Below are positions 47,249 through 57,856 of a stretch of 64,000 nucleotides of DNA, piece after piece. This stretch comes from Phellopilus nigrolimitatus (lineage: Eukaryota > Basidiomycota > Agaricomycetes > Hymenochaetales > Hymenochaetaceae), in assembly GCA_021029095.1 (NCBI GenBank), contig JAJOHG010000002.1:372001-436000 (forward strand), read 5' to 3'. Each line of letters begins with the position of its first letter. The first letter of the stretch is position 1. The position numbers and the translations under genes were made by a program. Under the pieces are notes generated by a model that saw only the letters and a program-made list of their open reading frames with translations, did not search any database and was not told where the DNA came from.

Positions 47249-50070
47249 ATGAGCGAGCATACAACAAGAGCAGACGAAGAAACGTTGTTATCTTTCTTAT
47301 TGAAATCTGCGACATATGAAGCTTTTCCGGACGATCCGCAGCCACAGACTTCACATCCCTTCGCCTCTTCCTCCTCCGATGCCCCGCTATCACTCCTCAG
47401 GAATCTAGTCGACACATCCGCAGTATTAAACAATACGCTGCTAGCTTATTCAAATTCATCGTTTTCTGATCACAAGTTCGTGTCCATCTTACGACAGAGC
47501 ACAGCGCTCATCCACGGCCTTCACGCCGTCAGTGAGCTCTCCTTCTTTTCGATCTGCTTTGCCCTGTTTCGCTTAGTGTGTGCAAATCAACCGGTACTGA
47601 TGGTCGTATATTCTAGTCTGAACAGGACACGCGAAGACGCGTCGATGCGCTCAAAGCACGCGATCGTGCCGGCGCCAGTATAGTCTATGGCGAGCCGATT
47701 CCGCTTGACAGAGATGTAATAACCGAATGGTGCATATCGAGAATTGAACAATGGGGGCGGAAAATGGGCATGGAGATTTTCAAGGATGAAGAAAGGAACG
47801 GGCACACGGTGGTCATGCTCGGAGGGAAAGTGCTCGTCGTCGAGGTTGACTTCGCCATCCAGAGAAGTGCATTCGATGTGTCAGATTCACGCATTTCCGT
47901 CGCAAGCGTCAAAACATCGCATGCCCTGTCATCTGGAACCACGGGAAATACGTTAGAAAGGTCCACGTCTCTGGACGAGTTTATTCTTCGGACATGGAAC
48001 ATCTATCTTGACGAAGTCCAAAGCGACGCCGTCGAAAGCAGCATGCGAGCAGCCCAACTGGCGAAGGACATCCAAAGTCATTTAGCCTATCTGATGAAGC
48101 TCGACGTTCTTGCTTCGCAAGAAGGAGATACAGGACTCCGTTGGTTTAACGATTTGGGTCTCATAAGCGCGGTTACTGAACGGGTGGCGAAGGCAGAAAT
48201 CGATTCCTTGACACCGTACGTGAACAAAGCACTCTTCGTTGAACTCTGCTAATGACTGCTATTGTTCATATTTTCCATTAGCTCCAATGTTAATTCTCCA
48301 GTCCAACTCGACATATTTCTGTCCCGTGCTCACGCGCTTGCTATTCCATATTTAGTCGCCCCATCCATGTCCTTCCTCGTCTATCTCTCACCTCTAGCAT
48401 ACTACACCCTTGTATGTACATCTCAGACAGAATCGTCCGCCGCAAATCCGTCTACGCAAAGGCTCGATCCATTCTCGAAGCTTGATGTCCTTCCTTCCAC
48501 TCTCCATTCTCGGCTCTATCGGATGGACTCGCGCCCACCAGGAACAACGATTGCCACGCTCGCGTTGACGCGCGTTTCCAGCTTGTCTACAGGCTATGAA
48601 CCACACAATGAACAGCGCCCGCACCTCGGTCGGCCGCACTTCCGTCTACCAGGCACATCGGCCCTCGCTTCGCTCGACCACACTTTCCCCGTTTATCCAA
48701 ATATTCCTTTGCCTCCCGCAGAAACGAGCATCAACTCGACGGGCATGCGGGACGTGTGGATGCTCGACTTTACAAATGGCAATCGGTCTACTGGAATTGT
48801 TATGACCCATTCACGCATGTGTGAGATCCAACAGATTGTAAATCCTGCGAGCGCTATGGGGCGTATGATGCAGATGGAAATACCCCCATTACCAGGAAGC
48901 TGGTTGGGCCTGCTTGTGAGTCGTTCCATCTGAATCTGGTCCCTAGGAAATGCGTCACTATCGTGATTGCTCCCCACTTACCGGGATATGATTCCCAAAA
49001 GCATATCACGTGACTGTTTTATTAACTTGTTTTCGGATAGATCAATCCTACGCAACCACCCTCTGAGCGTTATATCGCAATCTATGTGCGTTTATATCCC
49101 AATTTAAAGTGGTAAATCTTAATGATGAAAAAAAAATTAAGCACTCGCCATCTAATGCGCATCCGCCTCTGCGACTACGTCTCACAGCACCTAATGAGGC
49201 TGGCTTTCTGCTGGAGAAGATTCCCGTAAGATCCTGAAAGAGGTCTATGGCGTTCTCGAGGTGAGGTTAACTTCTTCTCCTCTGTTATCCTCTCATCGCA
49301 AGTTAACGTTCGCAATGCGGGCAACCTAGATTGTTAGAGACCAATGCTGGATGAACGAGACACTTAAGACTGTTGACTGGGTTGCAGAGGACTTGATGCC
49401 CGATATCGATGGTACGAACGACGAAACACTCAAGATTCCGGAAACGCCACAGAAGACGAGCTAAGCGCGTTATTGAACGGTAAGCGGCTCCGAAAATTGC
49501 GATTCCCCCCCCCCCCCCCCCCCCCTGGATTTGACACCGTTCTTTGCCACTGGTGTTCTAATTTCTGCGTACTGATATGTCAATGTTCATGTATCGATGC
49601 TTATATTTTATCCAGGAACATACACACCAAGTCGCATACCAGTGAACGTCTTCCTTCCGGCCCGCCCTCCCTCGTTTCCTGGTAGTGGGATGGACGTGTC
49701 CGAGGAACTCGACTCTGATGCGGAAAGTGCCGTTCCAGGGCTCGCATCCATCTCGATGTCTTCAAACGTGACCACGCCCGCACCATGTCTCGCACTTGCT
49801 TTCGCTGTCCACGTATCCGGACAACCCGGACAGAGCAGCTCAGCCATCCGGACGGGGTTGAGCCAGGCAGCACTTGTGTTGCGCCATGACCGCTCCCGGC
49901 GGCGGGGCATACGCGTAGACGTGAACGTAAGCCTGGATGACGGGAATGGCTTGTCTGGTGGCAAGCGACCACCTGGGCAGCTTCTTGACGAACTTGAAGA
50001 GAGCATACGCCGGGGTGGCGCTTTCGGGGCAGCGGGTAGGGTCTGGGTCTGGGCAGCTCAGGGCGCGTGA
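47249..50070 (+). CDS. MED1: Mediator complex subunit 1 (Med1)
   Basis: Middle-module subunit of Mediator, linking activators to RNA polymerase II. Exons 47249-47527, 47617-48215, 48282-48915, 49041-49085, 49142-49225, 49330-49411, 49453-49479, 49616-50070 give 734 residues. The start chosen is MSEHTTRADEETLLSFLL; the frame stays open back to an ATG at 47015. Med1-type blocks are EWCISRIEQWGRKMGMEIFKD, VVMLGGKVLVVEVDF, DSRISVASVKTSHAL, YLMKLDVLASQEGD.GLRWF, IPYLVAPSMSFLVYLSP and IVRDQCWMNE. The C-terminus is KRPPGQLLDELEESIRRGG. Intron 6 (41 bases) is the shortest, and intron 7 carries a poly-C run. Intron 1 uses the donor GTCAGT. Confidence 0.9.
49505..49525. repeat. 21-base poly-C tract inside Med1 intron 7
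   Basis: Uninterrupted C run between donor GTAAGC at 49480 and acceptor TCCAG at 49615. Confidence 0.85.
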
Positions 50071-50940
50071 AACGACGAGCAGTGCAGGAGAACAAAATGC
50101 TTGCGGTAGCCCGCCCGTTTTGGTGACGCGTCAGGCCTTAAGGAATTGTCTCGTCTTCTTCGCTGATCCGCCACATGGTTTCGCTCTACGAAGCTCGTCC
50201 TCGGGTCCTGCATAGTTTTGCCCGTCGGCGTATACAATGTGCTGCTGAAAATGTGTGCGGTTGATGTGCGGTACGCGCTGATACTTGATATCGCCATCGA
50301 CATCGTGCTGCACAATATGAGACGAAGCACATCTTTTTGCGCAACTCTGAGTCTTCGACCTTCCACATCTTTGCAAATCCCAACACGACCTTTCGGAGAC
50401 ACGGACAAGGATTTGTTTGGATCCTGTCCAGGATCTTCCGACTCCCTTAACTCGTCGGCCTGTATTACAATCGACTATCAGGTTCATGATATAGGGATCT
50501 TGGGGCGTAATCGGACCTTCGTACTGAACACTCATGATAACCGTGTGCCTATGTATCGCGTCCTTCGCGTCATTATTGCACATGTATGTTTGTGATCATC
50601 ATTTGGGAAAAGCGGTCTAGATGTGGCCACGGGCCGTACCGAAACCATTGATACGCATGCCCACGAAGAATTGGAAGACTACACCTGTGGACTCTCGACG
50701 ATTCCATCCCTATCTTGTTCGCATCTTAGGGTCGAAACCGTTCAAAATTTTCATGAGCCAAGCCCGAAATCAAAACACACTCGATAACAATAAAAGAAGC
50801 AAAGAAATCGATTGCGTAGGGTACTGCACCGACAACCCAATACAGACCCATGCCCATCTAAACCATACACACATAGTACATGACAGCTACGCGACGTACA
50901 GCCCTCCTTGCACGCAAACATTTTTTTTTGTCGGAGGCTT
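50071..50940. other. Convergent intergenic region, Med1 / RACK1
   Basis: 870 bp between two 3' ends. No gene supported; the short open frames overlap on both strands. Confidence 0.5.
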
Positions 50941-52198
50941 TTAGGAGATAACGGTCCAGACCCGGACGAGGTCATCTGAGAAACCACCGTACAGGGTCTG
51001 GCCGTCAGAAGACCACGCGAGCGAGACGCATTCGGGTGTGGAACCACTTCCGCCAAGGTCAATTTCGGGCTTGAGCTCATCAACGATCGATCTAAAAACG
51101 CAAAAAAAGCGTTAATGCATAAATATTCGGAATTGAAAGAGCAGTTTGAATTCCAACGCACTTGCTCTCCAAATCGAATATCTTCACACAGCTCGCCGTT
51201 GCGGCGCAAAGCCAGTAACGGTTGGGCGAGAACACAAGCGCATTGACGATGTCGCCAGCCTCAAGGGAGTAAAGGTGCTTGCCGTCATTGAGGTCCCAGA
51301 GCATTGTGATGCCGTCCTTGCCGCCTGATGCGGCAAGCGAGCCATCTGGGGAGACAGAGACGGTGTTGATGTAACCCGTGTGGCCATAGTGGTTCGTTCG
51401 CAGTTTGCATTTGGATAGTTCCCAGACCTAGTATGTAATTCGTCAGAACGCGTGAAAATATTTGATCATAGATTCAAAGAGCGGGAGGTCAGAGATCTTG
51501 GTGGAAAAATAGTCTCATAGGGCTTATGCCCTCTGAAGTAGCAAATATATAAAGATGTAGCATCATTCCGAAACGAAACGGTATAAATACAAAAACATTA
51601 AGCCCGACATACCTTGACGACCTTATCCCAGCCACAGGACACAATTACGGGGTTGACGGGATTCGGGCTGAAGCGCACGCACGACACCCTATACACCGGT
51701 TGATTGTTGAGAAAACGTAAAACAAAAATAGATATAAGTCTATACGCACCACTCAGTATGTCCATCGTCCTTGATGTCAAATTTGCACTCGCCAAGGGTG
51801 TTCCAGAGCTTAATCGTGCGGTCGCGCGAGCCGGAGACAATCTGCCTGTTGTCAGCGGAGAAGCTGACACTAAGGACATCGGAAGTGTGGCCGACAAAGC
51901 GGCGGGTGGTCGCGCCGGTGTTGAGGTCCCAAAGACGAAGGGTATGGTCCCAGGACGAAGAGAGGGCGAACTGGCCATCGGAGGAGATGACAATGTCAGA
52001 GACGAAGTGGTTGTGGCCCTTAAGGACCTTCTTGGGGTACCCATACGTGTCGTCTCCCCGGGTGAGCTGCCAGACGATGATAGTCTTGTCGCGGGACGCG
52101 GTGAGGATCATGTCCGGGTTTTCGGACGACGTCGCGATGGCTGTCACCCATCCCTTATGGCCCGGTAATGAGCCCAGGTAGCGCAGCTGGTCGGCCAT
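50941..52198 (-). CDS. RACK1: RACK1 / G-beta-like ribosomal scaffold protein
   Basis: Seven-bladed WD40 propeller bound to the 40S head (Cpc2 in fission yeast, Asc1 in budding yeast), coupling signalling to translation. Exons 52198-51750, 51688-51613, 51427-51162, 51091-50941 give 313 residues, the usual size. Starts [22 protein letters not shown]; repeats end in IIVWQL, LRLWDL, IKLWNT, VKVWEL, TMLWDL, VKIFDL and VRVWTVIS. The third blade loop [11 protein letters not shown] is typical. Intron 2 (51612-51428) is 185 bases against about 60 for the others and carries a C/D snoRNA. The gene converges with Med1. Confidence 0.97.
51485..51570 (-). ncRNA. snR24: U24 box C/D snoRNA in RACK1 intron 2
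   Basis: On the minus strand the intron holds a C-box-like AATGATGC at 51567-51560 and a D box CTGA at 51492-51489. Between them lie ATTTGCTACTTCAGA and CCACCAAGATCTCTGA, which match the two guide/box blocks of U24 from yeast (snR24) and vertebrates (SNORD24) as I know them. U24 directs 2'-O-methylation of neighbouring sites in 25S rRNA. In budding yeast snR24 also lies in the ASC1 (RACK1) intron, so host and guest agree. Exact ends are estimated from box positions; the terminal stem is weak. Confidence 0.9.
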
Positions 52199-54693
52199 AT
52201 TTTCGTGTTTGTGCGGTGTGCGGTGTCGGCGACGTGAAGCGGTCTCGACCCAGACGCTATGATGCGTACAAAATGATACAGAAAATAATCGAATTTACTC
52301 AAGAACTATACAGCACCAGCATCAGTCACGTGATATAGAATTATGCCTTTGAATATTCCATATTGGGCACTCGGTCACTCAGACACTCAGAATTTGCAAT
52401 CATCGGTGGTCTACCAAGAAAGATCTGGAGATAATCAAGTCAAGTAGCATCTCCTGCACTTCATCAGTCACCCCTTTTACTGATTTTCCTGCGAAACTGA
52501 ACTGGCACTCACAAAAGCTGGTCTGGTCGCACAGTTGTCAAGATGTAACCGCTATTTTACGTTCCATGAAGAGCGCCAGTAACCCAGCGCATCTACTTGA
52601 GATTGTTCTAATCTTGCAAGCATCCTTTCCTTCGATACGGGACAATGCGCGCGCAGCTCGTTACCTGGGAACGCGATGCATGTTGTATCGTCGGACTTGG
52701 CGCGATGGTCCGTCTTGCATACCTTGGTGCTGGCATGTGCTATCAGTCCCCACGGGTCGCGGTATTGATGAGATGGCCGATTCTAGGTGGCGAGCGTGAC
52801 CACAGGGCCTTCGCGTTTCAGCCGATGTATAACGATGCTGCTCGTATTTACCGATATTTTGGTAGATACTAAATATTTCCGACTTCATCGCGAGCAATCT
52901 CATTGAGATGTATATGCGAAGATTAACCGGCTTGTTCAAAGTACGGATGCTTTCAACATACGTCAAAATTTCTTTACTCAAGACATCTGAGATGGCGGTT
53001 ACGAGCAGTCCACGTGCAGGTGCCTGGTCACGTTGTGGACGGGTCTGTGGAGGTGGCTCGACCTCGACATTGAAACGAGCGATCAGGCGGAGCAAGAGAA
53101 TATCTAGATGTCGAACGTTGAGCCATCGTGCCGCTATGGATCGGGCATTCATTCAAATGGAAGATCCAGAAGTGATACAAAGTCGGTGCGTTCTTCAAGT
53201 CGATCACTAAAATTCAAGCTAGCCTATCTCGGGGGGATCGCTGCTGGTCCGACCATTTATCACAATTATTCGATAAGAAATACTCATTCTGAGTAATGCG
53301 TTTGCAACGTAATAGAGTAAGATTGATATTGACCTGGATTCCTGGAAGTATGGAAAATGTGTTCGCAAAATGAATAAGTATAAGAATATCATGGAGAGAA
53401 AGAAATAGTAAGCCGTCTTGTGGCACATTGCTAGTCAAAAGGCTCTTAGCTACTTTAACGCCGTGATCATTCAGGTTCGGACGGCCGTTAGTGCTCAAAG
53501 CCTCCAAAGAACGTTCTCTACAAAAATCTCTAACGGGTCGATCCATAACCGGCCCTGTCTTCCTCCTCATTTTCATCCAAAGCCAGATTGATCGAAACAT
53601 ATGACTGCCGGGACTTTTTACTGCTCCCACTTCTGCAGAGGTCAGCAATGTCATTTCGAAGGTTGAGAGTGATGTGTTACGTATAGCACCACACCTACCT
53701 GCAAGATCATCAAACAGGAAAAAGATACGGTTTGGAAGGAAGAGTAGGAAGAAGCATCGATTTGAGGAACTCAAAATAGCTCGGAAACCTATCAGAAAAC
53801 AGTTTGCATGGACGAAAGTTTTCAACACGGAATTTAAGAAACATATGTGGTGTCAGCAATGACTGCGTTATTCCTTCTGCTCTTTTGGAAAAGAGGAAGG
53901 ACACGAGGGAAGACAGGAGCGACTCCGACTCGGCTAGAGCATCTGAGATCGGGGCGGGGGGAGACAGACTTATCCTCCTCAAGACCATAAAGGATCCAAT
54001 ACATCGTGAGCCTTCTTTCATCCGGGCCTAAAGGTATCCAGGACTGGCTTAGTGGCTGATGCAGACTATCACTTGTGATTACGATATAAATCTAGAAAAA
54101 CAAAGTGGAGGCAAGAAAATATCAGCTGGACCTGGTGGCGGACCAAGATATCAGACCCTGAGCACGAGACTTTTCGCGTTTGCATGAGCACCACTAGGAT
54201 GTCGATTGCATTCGTGAATCAAAGCACCGAACTGAAAGTGCGAGATCACGGTTTATGAAGTAAAAGATACCCAAACTGGGAGCTTTTTAGTGAGAATATA
54301 GTGTCTGCGAGATCGCGTCGTGAACCCGTCGAAGATAGGTAAGCATGAAAAGCTATCCCTTGAACGAGCTTGACATTGCGAAAAACGACATTCAAGAAAA
54401 GACGCTGGCAGTTCGGCAGCTGACGAGAAATGCATCATTTTCGTGAGATTCCCGTATTTGTCAGTCACCGGTCTAGCGCGTTTGCCTCTTGCAAGTTTGA
54501 AGTCGTGTCTTGACGCGTCGAGAAAGTCTGCATCGTGAATATTTTCTCCTGCTAGCACGTCAATATTAATATTCATTGCTTTGATCCATTACTTCAGATA
54601 ACCTAAACCCACAATTTTTGGCGACGACGAGGGATGTCCAGTCTATAGTTTGGACATCAAGAATTCCACAGGTTGCCCGTACGGTCAGCTGGC
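52199..54693. other. Divergent intergenic region, RACK1 / TPT transporter
   Basis: 2.5 kb with both promoters. Open frames such as 52661-53152 and 53214-53828 (minus) lack recognised domains; none is supported as a gene. Confidence 0.45.
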
Positions 54694-56305
54694 ATGGCGT
54701 CGGGTGCGGCTTATAACAGACTTGAAGCAGAACCAGATGGACAGGCATATGGACACCACAATGATGACTTAGAGGACCTGGACTTGCCGGAGTTCGTAGA
54801 CAGAACCGCGCTCTCGAAGGAAGATCGAAAGAGGTTGTGGTGGAGGAACGCAATCGTCAATTTGATGTTCATAGCAGCCTGGTTTGTCCCTATCCACTTG
54901 ACTTCGACTGGGTTTGCTTGACAGTGTCTATGAAGGTTTATCGTTGCCATAATTCTGTCGGTGTACAACAAATGGATGTTTTCGCCAGACCGCTATGGAT
55001 TTTCATGGCCGCTATTCGTTACAATGCTCCATATGTTTATTCAGTTTGTGTTGGCTGCGCTTGTGAGGAATGTGTGGCCGTTGAAATTTCGTCCCCTCCA
55101 CAATCCGAACAAAAAAGACTACGGGTCAGTTACTACGTGCATGTAATGGATCTTGAGCTAATGCAGGCCAATATACATATGCAGACGAAAAGTCATCCCC
55201 ACTGCCATCGCAACAGGACTCGATATCGGCCTGTCGAACTTCTCTCTCAAAACCATTACTCTATCGTTTTACAGTAAGTTTGCAGCCACTATAGGGCTGG
55301 AATCTGATACTGATATATTGGCAAGCTATGTGCAAGTCGTCCTCGCTTATCTTCGTCCTCTTCTTCGCGTTTCTATTCAAGTTGGAGAAATTCTCTTTGC
55401 GCCTCGTTGGGGTCATCCTTCTTATTTTCGTCGGTGTCCTCATGATGGTTGCGACGGAGACACAGTTCGTCTTTCTTGGTTTCGTCTTGGTCACAAGCGC
55501 GAGTGCACTCGGGGGGTTACGGTGGAGTCTGACACATCTGCTATTGAAACAAAAAGAAGTCGGCATGGATAATCCAGCAGCAGCGATTTACTGGCTTGCG
55601 CCAGTGATGGGCGTTTCTCTGGCCTTTGTTAGCTTGCTTCTTGAAGACTGGGCATCAATTTTTGGCAGCAAGTTCTTTGATAGCATGCAGCATGCTTTAA
55701 GCTCGGTGCTTTTCCTCGCTATCCCCGGGACGATGGCGTTCTTCATGGTCTTGACCGAATATTAGTGAGTTCTCCCATTCTAATTTCGTCCTCTGTTCAA
55801 CATCGACTTTTGCTACTACTTGGACAAAAATAATAGATCTAAAATATTATACATAGCATAATCCAACGCGCAGGCGTTGTGCCCATGTCAATTGCTGGGA
55901 TCGCGAAAGAGGTCACTCAGATATCAGTCTCAGCGTGGCTGTTCGGAGACGAACTGACACCGCTGAACGTAGCTGGCGTCGCTGTTACAGTCTGCGGTGA
56001 GCGTGCTTCTCATACAATAGTGCCACAATTTGTTGACCTTTTACTTGGATCCAGGTATAGCACTGTATACGTATCACAAGTACCGTAAAACTGTTGACCT
56101 CCAAGGTCCGGGTAACTTTGAACAGAACAACTTTGAACAGAACGTGGCGCTGAGCCGTGGAGATTATGTTCACGATGGGTCATCGCTGGAGCTTGACGAG
56201 CGTATACCTCTCACACTGCCTGGATCGATCACTTCCGCCCTTGAATCCTCCGAGAAGGTACGCGAGCCGTCTTTTGTTACTCCTGAAGTTCGCCCACATC
56301 ATTGA
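54694..56305 (+). CDS. TPT/DMT-family nucleotide-sugar or sugar-phosphate transporter
   Basis: Golgi/ER membrane transporter of the triose-phosphate translocator family (drug/metabolite superfamily). Exons 54694-54881, 54936-55124, 55185-55273, 55326-55764, 55857-55996, 56055-56305 give 431 residues. A short acidic N-terminus is followed by about ten membrane segments. Family blocks are AIILSVYNKWMFSP, FSWPLFVTMLHMFIQF, ATGLDIGLSNFSLKTITLSFYTM, SASALGGLRWSLTHLLL, GTMAFFMVLTEY, and SIAGIAKEVTQISVSAWLFGDELTPLNVAG. The start is the ATG giving MASGAAYNRLE. The C-terminal tail after YHKYRK is hydrophilic, with a short duplicated NNFEQN. Cargo cannot be inferred. Confidence 0.92.
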
Positions 56306-57856
56306 ACGCGGCGAGCTGGTGAGAACGGGCCGCAGGTATGTACATATGGGGACATGGTTGTCACCGTAACTACGACCATTGGTATAGCTGTGTACCGGCT
56401 TGCTAATCGAAATCGGCATGCGTTACCATCACTAGCGCTCGTCTGCGTTCAATACCTGTTCACAAAGTCTAAAGGACTCTTCGGCGCCGGGAAGTGTCAA
56501 CACCATCCTCGGCGCCATCGAGGATGTAGAACGTGTTCCTCCGCACTTCGTCTTGTGGCGAGCTCATGAGGAGTTTTGCTCGGTCATTTGTCCGGTTTAG
56601 CAGCGTTTATTCGTATATGCTGACGCTTTCTGTTTCCTGTCCTTCCGGTGACTGAACGCGTTTTTCCGCCGCCCAAGGATAATTCTGTCATTCCTAGCAA
56701 CGTCGGCCATGCTGAGGACTTAGTTAATGCTGAGAACCAGGATGATGGGAGTAACGCTGCTTTCATCGTGCACAGCGCGGCGGGGACGGGGTCTTCTTCA
56801 TTGCCGATCGGCGAATTTGAAACTTCGGGCACAACTGGAGCGGCCAGACGAGGCGATGGCGTCGCCACGGAACGGACACGTTTCTCGTAGGGCGCACTGT
56901 TTGATTCGATTGAATCTCCCGCACTGTAATTTTGCTTTTGATCGCGTCATTAAATATTATACAATTTCGAGGTCGCTATTGCAGATTATGCGGTGCATTA
57001 GTTTATACCTATTTTTGGATGAGATAAATGTCGAATTCAGGGTATTCTAGTCGTACGAAATCGCACGTCGCTGGCCGCTGCCAGCGTCGTTGCCGCCTTT
57101 CCGATCATGATCTTGCTGCCATCAAAAGTTCAGAACCGCCACGGTTCAGGGTAGGTGCGTCTTGAATAGTTAACTTTCATATAGCCGACCGGACTATCTG
57201 AAATGGAAGGTTGTTCGTTTCTCCTCCTCTCCTCCTCGACTAAATGGCTCTGATAGGCGGATATCCTGGTGCAAGCCCGTGCCTCCTCGTGAAGATTTCA
57301 TGCAATAATCGATCCGTTGAGCTCTCTGTCGTTTCGTCTATCAGTCCACGTGCACGGCCCGTCCTCAGCCGCCGATACCACCTGGATTTTGCGTTTAAAC
57401 GGGAAAATAGGCGAAGATAGAGTAAGATAGAGAAATGCTTGGTCAAGAAAGAAAAATGAGAGTCTACTGTGGTCAAAATACACGAACTCTGCTGTACGTA
57501 TTGGGCGCTTAAAAGGTGTAGAAAGTTGCTAATGATTTGAACGCCATCGCTGGAAAGCTAGGGTGCAAAATCCTGGTTTATCGACTGTTATGCTGGTAAC
57601 TTGTGGCGGCAGGGTGTTTCATCTGTCGGCAAAAGGACCCCGGGAGTTGGTCCGAAACTAAAAAATAAACAGTCGCAAATGATCAAATCTCGATACAGGA
57701 TTCAAACATGGACCCTTGAACTTTTGATCAATCGTACGTGATCATGACTGCGCGAAGCTTTCGTCATAGCCGAACGTGGCTCATCCAAGCCTATAAACCG
57801 CGAAGCGCGTCCGAACATACCGTCTCCTCCTCCCCTCTCTCCTTTCCGCGAAAATT
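56306..57856. other. Intergenic region between TPT gene and transcription factor gene
   Basis: No supported gene. Short opposing frames around 56584-56890 have balanced codon use on both strands but no domain or splice evidence. Confidence 0.45.

Noticed and set aside
49412..49434. A 23-base intron in Med1 that would also keep the frame
   Set aside because: Too short for fungal splicing; the 41-base intron 49412-49452 uses the same donor, restores the frame and fits better.
53214..53828. A 204-codon minus-strand open frame between RACK1 and the TPT gene
   Set aside because: Overlaps another open frame in a different phase and shows no family motif; a decayed gene cannot be excluded.
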